This document shows, one piece after another, positions 42,748-51,814 of a stretch of DNA of 64,000 bases. Source of the stretch: Acidobacteriota bacterium (GTDB lineage: Bacteria; Acidobacteriota; Thermoanaerobaculia; UBA5066). The position numbers were made by a program, and so were the translations under genes. The stretch spans positions 1 to 64,000 of the forward strand of contig JADJVE010000005.1 of the NCBI GenBank assembly GCA_016716715.1, given 5' to 3'. Positions within the stretch are counted from its first letter, which is position 1. Every line of letters starts with the position of its first letter. A model generated the notes under the pieces. That model had not been told where the DNA came from. It did no database searches and saw nothing but the letters and a program-made list of their open reading frames with translations.

Positions 42748-44444
42748 CGCTGCGCCTGCCGAAGGACGCGGGAGAGAGGACGCTGCTCGTCCTGCTTCTC
42801 CTGGCGACGTTCCTCCTCGTCCTCGAGCCGGGGCGCGTGCCGCTCTTCGAGCCGGACGAGGGCCGCTACGGCGAGATCCCGCGCGAGATGCTCGCGACCG
42901 GCGACTGGGTGACGCCTCGCCTGAACGGCGTTCTCTACTTCGAGAAGCCGCCGCTCTACTACTGGTCCGTCGCGGCCTCGATGGCGGTACTCGGCCCGAC
43001 GGAGCTCGCGGTGCGCCTGCCCGGCAAGCTTTCGGCGGCGGGCATGGTCCTCCTCGCGGTCGCGTTCGCGCGGCGGCGATACGGGGCGCGGACCGGCCTC
43101 CTCGCGGGCCTCGTGTGTGCGTCCTCGCTGCTCGTCGTTGCGCTCGCCCGCATCGCGATCATCGACCCGATGCTCTCTCTCGCGATGTCGGGCGCGGCCT
43201 TTGCGTTCGCGGCGTTCGCGGAGGGCGACGCGGAGGGCGACGGCAAGCGCGCGCGCCGCGCGCTGTACGGCTTCCACGTCGCGTGCGCCGCAGCGGTGCT
43301 CCTGAAAGGGCTCATCGGCGTCGTCCTGCCGGGCGGCGCGATCGTCTTCTGGACGATTCTGACCGGCCGCTGGCGGACGCTCGCGCGGGTCTTCTCGCCG
43401 GGGCCGCTGCTCGTCTTTCTCGCGCTCGCCGTTCCGTGGCACGTCGCGATGGCCCGGCGGCACCCGGATTTCCTGCAGTTCTACTTCGTCCACGAGCACT
43501 TCGACCGCTTCGCGAAGACGGAGCACAAGCGCACGGGCCCGCTCGTCTATTTCGTGCCGGTTCTCCTGGCTGGGTTCCTGCCGTGGACGGCCTTCCTCGG
43601 GCGCCTCAAGGAGACGTGGCCGGGCCTTTCGCGCGCGGCGTGGAAGGCGCGGGCGACCGAGGGCTTCCTCTGGATGTTCTCGGGCCTCGTGTTCGCCTTC
43701 TTCTCGGTGTCCCGCTCGAAGCTCATCCCGTACGTCCTCCCGATCTGGCCCGCGCTCGCCGTCCTCCTCGCGCTCGGGATCGAGCGCGCGCGCGTCCGGG
43801 GCGCCTCGTTCCGGGGCGAGCGCGTCGCGACGGGCGTTCTCTTCGGAGCGCTCCTCGGCGCGGGCGCGGCCTACGGGTTCGGCGCGGGCTACCTCCAGCG
43901 CTTCGGGGCGGAGGCCGCGGGAGCGTGCGCGCTCCTCGCGCTGCTCGGCGGGTTCGTCCTGAACGTCTCGCCCCGGCTGACCGGGAGCGCGGAAGCGGGG
44001 CCTCTCGTTGCCGCGCCGTGGCTCGCGTTCATCGCGTTCCTTCTCGCCGTCCTGCCGGGCGCGGCGCACTGGGTGACGCCGTGGCCGGTCGTCTCGCCGG
44101 CGCTCGCCGCGGCGGGCGGGGACGCCGTTCTGGTCCAGCGCGGCCACTACCTCGAGGTGCTGCCGTTCTACGCCGGGCGGACGACGCCGGTCGCGGCGCT
44201 GGGCTGGAGCGAACTCGACTTCGGACGGTCACACGCGGGAACGGAGTCGCTGTTCCCGTCGGACGAAGCGTTCGCAGCCCTCTGGAACGGACCCCGAAAG
44301 GTCGTCGTGATGGTGCACCGGGACCACCTGGCCGCGTTCGCGAAACCGCCTCTTTCGGACACGTCCGCGGGCATCCTGGGCCGCGAGAACAACGCCAAGC
44401 ACTTTGCCCTCACGAACCGGATTACGGAATCCCAATCCAAGTAA
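42744..44444 (+). CDS. GT39/ArnT-like glycosyltransferase
   Basis: 566 residues, about twelve membrane helices. The first loop LFEPDEGRYGEIPREMLATG followed by DWVTPRLNGVLYFEKPPLYYW is characteristic of the ArnT/PMT family, with the catalytic Asp-Glu pair in the EPDEGRY motif; KLIPYVLPIWPALAVLLALG is also typical. The ATG overlaps the Wzt stop (ATGA). ArnT transfers L-Ara4N from undecaprenyl phosphate to lipid A; with arnC, the two arnA parts and arnD 7-11 kb downstream it is a plausible ArnT, but GT39 substrate cannot be fixed from sequence. Confidence 0.88.
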   Translation: MTLRLPKDAGERTLLVLLLLATFLLVLEPGRVPLFEPDEGRYGEIPREMLATGDWVTPRLNGVLYFEKPPLYYWSVAASMAVLGPTELAVRLPGKLSAAGMVLLAVAFARRRYGARTGLLAGLVCASSLLVVALARIAIIDPMLSLAMSGAAFAFAAFAEGDAEGDGKRARRALYGFHVACAAAVLLKGLIGVVLPGGAIVFWTILTGRWRTLARVFSPGPLLVFLALAVPWHVAMARRHPDFLQFYFVHEHFDRFAKTEHKRTGPLVYFVPVLLAGFLPWTAFLGRLKETWPGLSRAAWKARATEGFLWMFSGLVFAFFSVSRSKLIPYVLPIWPALAVLLALGIERARVRGASFRGERVATGVLFGALLGAGAAYGFGAGYLQRFGAEAAGACALLALLGGFVLNVSPRLTGSAEAGPLVAAPWLAFIAFLLAVLPGAAHWVTPWPVVSPALAAAGGDAVLVQRGHYLEVLPFYAGRTTPVAALGWSELDFGRSHAGTESLFPSDEAFAALWNGPRKVVVMVHRDHLAAFAKPPLSDTSAGILGRENNAKHFALTNRITESQSK

Positions 44445-44781
44445 TTGGATCGGGATGAGGGCCGTAATCGCTGGGACGAAACCGCACCCTTTGACTGCAA
44501 AGGCTTAGATTGGGTACGCTTGCGCCTCTTGACGGCAGCGCCCTTGCACCCGTTTTCGTGGGTCTGGTCACACGACCGTGTGACGGACGTGCGGACGCTT
44601 TGATTTTCACGCTTGCGTCGAGTGCAGAAGGAACGAGGACGAGAGAGAAAGCAACAGGGTCAGATGCTTCCGAATCAGTATTTTCGAAAGGAGGAGCCCG
44701 GCTCCAATTCTCCGCAATCTTCTTTACGGGAAACCGTCAACGAAGTTTCGATCGACACTTAAATTTCAGGAGGTAGACAGA
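44445..44781. promoter_or_regulatory. Leader and promoter region of the TonB-dependent receptor
   Basis: This 337-base gap has no gene. It is clearly more AT-rich toward the 3' end. TTGACT at 44491 with TACGCT at 44515 (18-base spacing) is a weak promoter guess. It contains the 18-base inverted repeat at 44567-44584 and a good ribosome site (AGGAGG at 44768-44773, 8 bases before the ATG). I see no recognisable riboswitch. Confidence 0.35.
44567..44584. promoter_or_regulatory. 8-bp inverted repeat GTCACACG-AC-CGTGTGAC upstream of the TonB receptor
   Basis: Arms 44567-44574 and 44577-44584 are perfectly complementary with a 2-base centre. The shape suits a dimeric regulator. It is the everted form of a CRP/FNR-like TGTGA-N6-TCACA site, so the regulator type is open. 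Confidence 0.4.
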
Positions 44782-47700
44782 ATGAAAACTCGCTGGCTGA
44801 GCATCTTCGTGGTGCTCGCGCTCGCCGTCGTCGGTCTGACGGCGAACGTCGCTCTCGCCCAGACCACCGGTGACATCGACGGCACGGTCACCGACGCCAA
44901 CGGCGCTCCGCTCCCCGGCGCGTCGGTCACGATCACGTCGCCGTCCCTGCAGGGCACCCGCACGGCCGTCACGGACGCCGCGGGCCGCTTCCGCTTCCCG
45001 GCGCTGCCGAGCGGCACCTACACGGTGACGGGCGCGCTCTCGGGCTTCACGAAGTCCGAGCGCCGCAACGTCGCCGTGAAGATCGGCGGCGTGGCCTCGG
45101 TCCCGCTCACGATGTCCGTTTCCGTCAAGGAAGAGGTCGTCGTCACGGGTGAGGCTCCGGTCATCGACACGGCCAAGACGACGATCGGCGTCACGGGCAC
45201 GTCGGAGCAGATCTCGCGGCTCCCGCTCGCCCGCAACTTCACGTCCATCGCCACGACGGCGCCCGGCACGGGCACCGACAACTCGGGCGGCATCACGTTC
45301 TACGGGGCGACGGGCCTCGAGAACCAGTACATCATCGACGGCGTCAACACGACCGGCGTCAAGATCGGCAACGTCGGCAAGACGCTCACGAACGAGTTCG
45401 TCCAGGAAGTCGAAGTCAAGTCCGGCGGCTACGAGGCCGAGTTCGGGCGCGCCCTCGGCGGCACGATCAACGTCGTGACGAAGTCGGGCGGCAACGAGTT
45501 CCACGGCGACCTGTTCGGCTACTACGACAGCTCGAACCTCGCGTCCTCCGACGACCACTCCGCCGACCGCACGGCCGTCGGCGCGTCGCAGGTCATCCAG
45601 CCCACGCGCTACGACATCGGCGCGGACCTCGGCGGCTACTTCCTGAAGGACCGCCTCTGGTTCTTCGGCGCGTACAACCGCGTGTCGCGCGACCAGGACT
45701 ACGTCCGCAACACGAGCATCTACTACACCCCGACGGGCGGCCTCGACACGACGAAGGGCACCGGCGGCTTCTCGACGACGTCGGGCACGGACGAGACGCG
45801 CAACAACCTCTACTCGGGCAAGCTGACGTTCCGCATCGGCGAGGCCCACACGCTCTCCGCGTCGGTCTTCGGCGACCCCGGCACGTTCAACGGCCGCCAG
45901 GTCACCGCCCGCGGCCCCGACTCGGGCGTCATCTGGGAGACGGAGACCGGCGGCACGGACATCGCCGGCAAGTACGACGGCATCTTCGGCACGTCGTTCC
46001 TCCTCTCGGCGCAGTACTCGCACCACGAGGAAAAGAACGACAACCAGTCGCCCTACAGCAACACGCTCTCGAACCTCCAGAATCGCGGCGGCCGCACCCA
46101 GATCGTCAGCGGCGGCCCGACGTACTTCGTGAACGAGAGCTACAAGCGCGACGACTTCAAGCTCGCGGCCTCGTTCTTCGCGGGCGCGCACGAGATCAAG
46201 GTCGGCGGCGAGTACGAGAAACTGGCCTCGTCGTTCTCCGAGAAGTACCCCGGCGGCGCGCGCATCTTCCAGTTCATGACGGCCGGCGGCGCGTTCAACT
46301 ACGCGTACCAGCGCTACTTCGCCAAGGTTCCCCTGAACTGCATCGCGAAGTACGACGCCTCCGGCAACCTCCAGACGGGCAACTTCGGCACGCCGACCTC
46401 GGCCGCCGCGGCGAACGCCTGCGCCGGCTTCCAGACGGCGGCGTCGGTCGACAACCCGCCGACGACGAACAACCTCGCGATCTTCGCGCAGGACTCCTGG
46501 AAGGTCCTCAAGAACCTCACGGTCAACTTCGGCATCCGCTACGAGGAGCAGGAGCTCCTTGACGCCGCCGGCAACACGGCCATCAAGATCAACGGCGAGT
46601 GGTCGCCGCGCCTCGGCATCATCTGGGATCCGATGAGCAACGGCCGCTCGAAGGTCTACGCCTCCTTCGGCCGCTACTACTCCACGATCCCGCAGGACAT
46701 CCAGACCCGCGCGCTCGGCAACGAGTACACCGTGTTCGCGTACAACTACACGCGCGACAAGGTGGACCCGATCACCGACTACGCCTTCTTCGGATACCAG
46801 ACGATCCAGGGCGGCGAGCTCACGCAGCCCGACCTGAAGGGCATGTACCAGGACGAGGCGATCGCCGGCATCGAGTACGAGGTCTTCAAGGGCTGGTCCT
46901 TCGGCGTCAAGGGCATCTACAAGAAGCTCGGGCGCACGATCGAAGACCGCTGCGACCTTCTCGACCCGCGCGTCAACCTCGCTTCCTACGTTCCCCCGAC
47001 GGCGCTCACGACGTGCGCGCTCGTCAACCCGGGCGACGACAGCCCGCTCCAGGTCATCAAGGACCCGACGAACCCGGCCTGCCAGGGCCCCGCGGGCTCC
47101 ACGGTGCTCTCGGGCAACTGCCCGTCGATCAACCCGAGCCGCTACTACCGCGGCGTCGAGCTGACGGCCATCCACCGCTTCTCGAACAACTTCTACCTGC
47201 TCGCGAGCTACATCTACTCGCAGCTCCAGGGCAACTACTCGGGCAACTTCTCGCAGACGCGTGAGGGCGGCCAGAGCGACCCGAACATCAACGCCGACTT
47301 CGACTACATCGACCTGACCCCGAACAACTACGGCACGCTCCGCAACAACCGGGCGAACCAGTTCAAGCTGACGGGCACGTACGCGTTCAACTTCGGCCTC
47401 GTGACGTCGGTCAACGCGAACTACGCGGACGGCCGCGCGATGTCGGTTCGCGGCTACGCGCGCCCCGGCTACAGCCAGGAGCGCTACTACATGGCGCGCG
47501 GCAGCTTCGACACGCTCCCGTCCACGTACAACGTCGACCTGCACCTCGAGTGGGGCATCCGGCTCGGCGCCGTCACCCTCACCCCGGTCGTCGACGTCTT
47601 CAACCTGACGAACTTCCAGGGCGTCACGTCGCGTGACGAGGTCTTCTGCACGTCGTCCACCACGGGCGGCACGGGCTGCAATGCGGTCCTGGCCTCGACG

Positions 47701-47820
47701 GGCAAGCAGCGCAAGGAAGGCCCGTACACGAACGCAAACGCCGGGAACCCGAACTTCAACCGCGACATCGCCTGGGTGGGCCCGCGGGTGCTCCGGCTCG
47801 GAGCCCGCGTCTCGTTCTAG
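44782..47820 (+). CDS. Oar-type TonB-dependent outer-membrane receptor with N-terminal carboxypeptidase-regulatory-like domain
   Basis: 1012 residues. Signal peptide LSIFVVLALAVVGLTANVAL, cut after ALA. Residues about 30-110 are the beta-sandwich CarboxypepD_reg-like domain (GDIDGTVTDANGAPLPGASV). Next comes the plug (VPLTMSVSVKEEVVVTGEAP, NQYIIDGVNTTGVKIGN, GGYEAEFGRALGGTINVVTK) and a 22-strand-type barrel ending in RLGARVSF with the terminal aromatic residue required for BAM. Domain order matches the Oar-like receptors expanded in Acidobacteriota; ligand unknown (peptides, glycans or metal complexes). Its own leader and terminator make it a single-gene unit. Confidence 0.94.
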   Translation: MKTRWLSIFVVLALAVVGLTANVALAQTTGDIDGTVTDANGAPLPGASVTITSPSLQGTRTAVTDAAGRFRFPALPSGTYTVTGALSGFTKSERRNVAVKIGGVASVPLTMSVSVKEEVVVTGEAPVIDTAKTTIGVTGTSEQISRLPLARNFTSIATTAPGTGTDNSGGITFYGATGLENQYIIDGVNTTGVKIGNVGKTLTNEFVQEVEVKSGGYEAEFGRALGGTINVVTKSGGNEFHGDLFGYYDSSNLASSDDHSADRTAVGASQVIQPTRYDIGADLGGYFLKDRLWFFGAYNRVSRDQDYVRNTSIYYTPTGGLDTTKGTGGFSTTSGTDETRNNLYSGKLTFRIGEAHTLSASVFGDPGTFNGRQVTARGPDSGVIWETETGGTDIAGKYDGIFGTSFLLSAQYSHHEEKNDNQSPYSNTLSNLQNRGGRTQIVSGGPTYFVNESYKRDDFKLAASFFAGAHEIKVGGEYEKLASSFSEKYPGGARIFQFMTAGGAFNYAYQRYFAKVPLNCIAKYDASGNLQTGNFGTPTSAAAANACAGFQTAASVDNPPTTNNLAIFAQDSWKVLKNLTVNFGIRYEEQELLDAAGNTAIKINGEWSPRLGIIWDPMSNGRSKVYASFGRYYSTIPQDIQTRALGNEYTVFAYNYTRDKVDPITDYAFFGYQTIQGGELTQPDLKGMYQDEAIAGIEYEVFKGWSFGVKGIYKKLGRTIEDRCDLLDPRVNLASYVPPTALTTCALVNPGDDSPLQVIKDPTNPACQGPAGSTVLSGNCPSINPSRYYRGVELTAIHRFSNNFYLLASYIYSQLQGNYSGNFSQTREGGQSDPNINADFDYIDLTPNNYGTLRNNRANQFKLTGTYAFNFGLVTSVNANYADGRAMSVRGYARPGYSQERYYMARGSFDTLPSTYNVDLHLEWGIRLGAVTLTPVVDVFNLTNFQGVTSRDEVFCTSSTTGGTGCNAVLASTGKQRKEGPYTNANAGNPNFNRDIAWVGPRVLRLGARVSF

Positions 47821-47841
47821 GATTCCTTCCCGGTTAGACTC

Positions 47842-47875
47842 GAGGGGAAGCCGAAAGGCTTCCCCTCTTTTTTTT
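47842..47875 (+). terminator. Strong intrinsic terminator after the TonB receptor
   Basis: Stem GAGGGGAAGCC, loop GAAA, stem GGCTTCCCCTC, then eight T. Eleven perfect pairs. It starts 22 bases after the receptor stop and ends only 4 bases before the ATG of the next gene. Confidence 0.9.
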
Positions 47876-47879
47876 CGCC

Positions 47880-49841
47880 ATGAGACGCGCCTTCTCCTTC
47901 CTCTGTGGAGCCCTGCTCCTGACGGCCGCGGCGGTGCCCCTCTGCGCCGCGAGACCGGCGCCTCCGGCCGCGCGCCCGCCCCGCGTCATCGTCGTGGGCT
48001 GGGACGGCGCCGACTGGAGCCTCCTCGATCCGCTGCTCGCGTCCGGGCGGCTCCCGCACCTCAAGGCTCTCCTCGAAAAGGGCGCGCAGGCCCGCCTCGA
48101 GACGTACCGGCCCCGCGCCTCGCCGCTCCTCTGGACGACGATGGCCACGGGCCTGACGCCGCCGGAGCACGGCGTCGTGGATTTCCAGGAATTCGACGTC
48201 GCGACCGGATCGTCCCTGCCCGTCTCGGGCCGCTCGCGCACGGGCCCCGCGATCTGGAACGTGGCCTCCGCGAAGGGGCTGACCTCGGGCGTGGTCGGCT
48301 GGTGGGCCACGTGGCCCGCCGAGGCGGTGAAGGGGTTCTTCATCTCCGACCGGGCGTCGCCGGTTCTCTTCGATGCCGCGACGCTCTCGCAGTCTCCCGG
48401 CCTCACGTGGCCGCCCGACCTGGCCGACGGCGTCCGCCTTCTCGGCCGCCGCGAGGGGAGCCCGGGGTACGAGGACGTCGCGAAATTTCTCCACGTCTCC
48501 CGCGCCGCGTTCGACGCGTCGGTTGCGGCCGGCCGCGATCTCGACGACGAGGTGACGGGGTTCCGGAAGATCCTCGGCTCGACGCGCGTCTACGCGAGGA
48601 CCGCGCTCGACCTCTACGACCGCAGCAAGCCCGACCTCCTCATGCTCTACCTCGAGGGCACCGACGAGATCGGGCACGTCCTCGGCAAGTACAACCCGCC
48701 GCTCCTTCCGGGCGTCGACCGGGACGAGTTCGAGAAGTACAGGGACGCCGTGGCCCTCTTCTACGCGGAGTGCGACCGGATCCTCGGCGAGCTGGCCGTG
48801 CGCGCGGAGAGGGACGGCGCGACGCTCGTGCTCGTCTCCGACCACGGCTTCAAGTGGGGCGCGGACCGGCCGGTGCTCGTATCGTCGGTCCGGGCCGAGA
48901 CGGCGTACCTCTGGCACGAGCCGTGGGGCGTCTTCGTCCTCGCGGGCCCGGGGGCCGCGCACGCGAAGGAGCGGCGGACCGTCAACGTGTTCGACGTCGC
49001 GCCGATCCTCTGCCGCCTCCTCGGCCTGCCGCCCGACGTCCGGATGAAAGGGAAGATCCCCGCCGGCCTCCTGACGGCGGCAGCCCCGGCCGCGAAGCCG
49101 GCCGTCGCATGGGACAAGGCGTTCAAGGTCGAGCGCGCGGCCATCACGCGCAACCTCGCCGCCGAGAAGAAGGCGGGCGAGGAGTTCGCGAAGAAGCTCG
49201 TCTCGCTCGGCTACCTCTCGGGCTCGTCGGCTCAGGCGCCGGTCGCCGCGGGCTCCGGCACGGGCGACGTGCGGATGACGCCGTACGGGGTCGCGAACAT
49301 CGGCGTCTTCTATGCGGAGAGCGGGCGCGTGAAAGAGGCCATCCCCTGGTTCGAGAAAGCGGTCGCCGCGGACCCGAAGGCTCCGACGCTCCGGACGAAC
49401 CTCGCGGACGCCTGGGAGAAACTCGGCCGAATGGAAGCCGCCGACGCCGAGGCCCTCAAGGCCCTCGAGCTCGGCGGAGAGGACGCCAACGACCTTTTCC
49501 TCGCGCGGGTCGTGAAGCGCATGGAATCGGGGAACGCGCCCGCGGCGATCGCCCTCCTCGAGAAGGCGACGCGGCAGGTGCGTCCCGCCCGGCCGCAGCT
49601 GCAGGACGCGCTCGGCCGCCTCTACTTCGACCGTCGCCGTTGCGTGGAAGCGCAGCGCGTGTTCGAGGAGCTCTCCGTCTCGACGCCGCAGGATCCCGGC
49701 GCCTGGCTCATGCTCGGCCGCACGCGCCGCTGCACGGGCGACGCCTCCGGCGCGCGCGCCGCTCTCGACCGCGCCGCGCGCCTCGGCGGCAACCCCGCCG
49801 CGATTGCGCGCGAAATGGAAGCCCTCGGAGGCCCTCGCTGA
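47880..49841 (+). CDS. Exported type I phosphodiesterase (alkaline-phosphatase superfamily) with TPR tail, copy 1
   Basis: 653 residues. Signal peptide RAFSFLCGALLLTAAAVPLC. Catalytic core: VVGWDGADWSLLDPLL (metal Asp42), SPLLWTTMATGLTPPEHGVV with nucleophile Thr86 or 87, GTDEIGHVLGKY (Asp/His ligands) and VSDHGFKWGADRP. From about residue 460 the chain turns into TPR-like helices (NIGVFYAESGRVKEAIPWFE, LGRLYFDRRRCVEAQRVFEE). Such proteins hydrolyse phosphodiesters or transfer phospho-groups in the periplasm. There is no ribosome site other than the terminator stem itself, so it may be read through or leaderless. A second copy follows. Confidence 0.88.
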   Translation: MRRAFSFLCGALLLTAAAVPLCAARPAPPAARPPRVIVVGWDGADWSLLDPLLASGRLPHLKALLEKGAQARLETYRPRASPLLWTTMATGLTPPEHGVVDFQEFDVATGSSLPVSGRSRTGPAIWNVASAKGLTSGVVGWWATWPAEAVKGFFISDRASPVLFDAATLSQSPGLTWPPDLADGVRLLGRREGSPGYEDVAKFLHVSRAAFDASVAAGRDLDDEVTGFRKILGSTRVYARTALDLYDRSKPDLLMLYLEGTDEIGHVLGKYNPPLLPGVDRDEFEKYRDAVALFYAECDRILGELAVRAERDGATLVLVSDHGFKWGADRPVLVSSVRAETAYLWHEPWGVFVLAGPGAAHAKERRTVNVFDVAPILCRLLGLPPDVRMKGKIPAGLLTAAAPAAKPAVAWDKAFKVERAAITRNLAAEKKAGEEFAKKLVSLGYLSGSSAQAPVAAGSGTGDVRMTPYGVANIGVFYAESGRVKEAIPWFEKAVAADPKAPTLRTNLADAWEKLGRMEAADAEALKALELGGEDANDLFLARVVKRMESGNAPAAIALLEKATRQVRPARPQLQDALGRLYFDRRRCVEAQRVFEELSVSTPQDPGAWLMLGRTRRCTGDASGARAALDRAARLGGNPAAIAREMEALGGPR

Positions 49842-51814
49842 TGCCGACCGTCCGCCGCCTCGTCGCCCTTCTGCTCGCCGCCGCGCTGCCCGCGCTCTCG
49901 GCGCCCCCCGCAAAGACCGCGGCGCCCGCGCCGAAGAAGGCCCGCGTCGTCCTCGTGGGCTGGGACGGCGCGGACTGGAAGTACCTCGACCCGCTGCTGA
50001 AGGCGGGCACGCTCCCGAATCTCGCGGCCCTCGTCGCGAAGGGCCGGACGTGGAACCTCGACACGTACCAGCCGATGGCTTCGCCGCTCGTCTGGACGAC
50101 AGTCGCCACGGGCCGCACCCCCGTGGACCACGGCGTCACGGACTTCCAGGAGCTGGACCCGAAGACGGGCGTGCGCCTCCCGATCTCGGGCCGGTCGCGC
50201 CGCGTTCCCGCGATCTGGAACCTCGCCTCGGCGAAGGGCCTCACCGTGGGCGTCGTGGGCTGGTGGGCGACGTGGCCCGCGGAAAAGGTGAACGGTTTCC
50301 TCGTCTCGGACCGCGCCGCGCCGGTCCTCTTCGACCCCGAGTCGCTCGCGCGCTCGCCCGCGGTCGCGTGGCCGGAGGGGCTCGGCGACGGCGTGCGGAT
50401 GATCGGCCGCCGCGAGGGCAGCCCGCCGTACGAGGACGTCGCGAAGGCTCTCCACGTCTCGCGTGCCGAATTCGACGCGGCCGTCGCCGCGAAGAAGGAC
50501 CTCGCGGATCCCATCACGGGCTTCCGCAAGATCCTCGGCGTCACGCGCACGATCGCGAAGATCGGCCTCGAGCTCTACGACCGCTCGAGCCTCGACCTCT
50601 TCATGGTCTATTTCCAGGGCACGGACGAGATCGGCCACGTCCTCGGGCGCTACGAAGCCCCGAAGCTGCCGGCGGTTTCCGAGGACGACCACCGGAAGTA
50701 CCGCGACGGCATCGCGGCGATCTACGTGGAAGCCGACCGGGTTCTCGGCGAGCTTGCCGCGCGCGCACAGAAGGACGGCGCGACGCTGATCCTCGCGTCC
50801 GACCACGGCTTCCGGCACGGCGCGGACCGCCCGGCGTTCGTGTCCGGGACGCAGTTCGACACGGCGTTCCTCTGGCACGAGCCGCCCGGCATCCTCGCGG
50901 CGGCCGGGCCGGGCGTGATCCCCTCTCCAACGAGAGGGAGGGCGAGCGTCTTCGACCTCGCGCCCACTCTCTGCCGTCTCCTCGGCCTTCCGGCGGACCC
51001 GGCGTTCGAGGGAAAGCTCGTCCCCGGATTCACCGGCCTTCCGGCGGTTCCGGCGGCGTCCTGGGCGAAGGCCGCGCCGGTGGAGCGCCTCGTGCCCGCG
51101 ACGAACGCGGCGACCGAAAAGGAAGAGAAGAAGGCCGCCGACGAGTTCACGAAGCAGCTCATCTCGCTCGGTTACCTCACGGGCGCCGAGGCGTCGGCCG
51201 TGGACGCGCGGCCCTCGAACCGCGCGGGCACGGAAACCGCGGGCTCGTTCCAGAACGTGGGAACGTTTTTGCGCGACCGCGGAAAGCCCGCGGAGGCCGT
51301 CGTCTGGTACCGGAAGGCGCTCGAGGTGAACCCGAAGTCGGCCACGGCCTGGGTGAACCTCGCGACCGGCCTCCACCAGCTGGGGAAGTACGACGAGTCC
51401 GACGACGCGCTCCTCGCCGCGATCGCGAACGGCTATCACGACCCGGAAGCCACCGTGTACCGGCGCGTGAAGCTCTACACGGATGCGAAGGGGAAGGACC
51501 AGCGCCCGCAGCTCGTCTCCTTCCTGAAGAAGGTCGTCGCGGCGTACCCGAGGGAAGACCGCTACCGCGCCTCGCTCGGAAAGGCGTTCTTCGAGACGGG
51601 CGACTGCGCGAGCGCGCGGGAGCTCTTCGAGGAGCTTTCCAGCCGCCCCGCGCCGGAGGTCGAGAACCTGAACCTCCTCGCCCTCACGAGCTGGTGCCTC
51701 GGCGACCTCGCGCGCGCGAAGGCCGCCTTCGAGCGCTCGCTCGCGATCAACCCGAACCAGCCGGTCGTGCGCGAGGGCCTCGCGACCATCGAGAAGGGGA
51801 GACCGATGCGATGA
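49841..51814 (+). CDS. Exported type I phosphodiesterase with TPR tail, copy 2
   Basis: 657 residues, a close paralogue of the previous gene with TGATG overlap, so the pair is a tandem duplication. Signal peptide VRRLVALLLAAALPALS, VLVGWDGADWKYLDPLLKAG, SPLVWTTVATGRTPVDHGVT, GTDEIGHVLGRYEAPKLP and ASDHGFRHGADRPAFVSG. TPR units start near residue 470 (NVGTFLRDRGKPAEAVVWYR, AFERSLAINPNQPVVREGLA). Coupled to arnC by an ATGA overlap, which ties these phosphodiesterases to the glycolipid locus; one idea is that they modify or recycle a phospho-lipid intermediate. Confidence 0.88.
   Translation: MPTVRRLVALLLAAALPALSAPPAKTAAPAPKKARVVLVGWDGADWKYLDPLLKAGTLPNLAALVAKGRTWNLDTYQPMASPLVWTTVATGRTPVDHGVTDFQELDPKTGVRLPISGRSRRVPAIWNLASAKGLTVGVVGWWATWPAEKVNGFLVSDRAAPVLFDPESLARSPAVAWPEGLGDGVRMIGRREGSPPYEDVAKALHVSRAEFDAAVAAKKDLADPITGFRKILGVTRTIAKIGLELYDRSSLDLFMVYFQGTDEIGHVLGRYEAPKLPAVSEDDHRKYRDGIAAIYVEADRVLGELAARAQKDGATLILASDHGFRHGADRPAFVSGTQFDTAFLWHEPPGILAAAGPGVIPSPTRGRASVFDLAPTLCRLLGLPADPAFEGKLVPGFTGLPAVPAASWAKAAPVERLVPATNAATEKEEKKAADEFTKQLISLGYLTGAEASAVDARPSNRAGTETAGSFQNVGTFLRDRGKPAEAVVWYRKALEVNPKSATAWVNLATGLHQLGKYDESDDALLAAIANGYHDPEATVYRRVKLYTDAKGKDQRPQLVSFLKKVVAAYPREDRYRASLGKAFFETGDCASARELFEELSSRPAPEVENLNLLALTSWCLGDLARAKAAFERSLAINPNQPVVREGLATIEKGRPMR

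Noticed and set aside
44680..44700. TATTTTCGAAAGGAGG near the TonB receptor as another repeat copy
   Set aside because: It lacks the GTGAAGAG half and is in an AT-rich leader where such a match is expected by chance.
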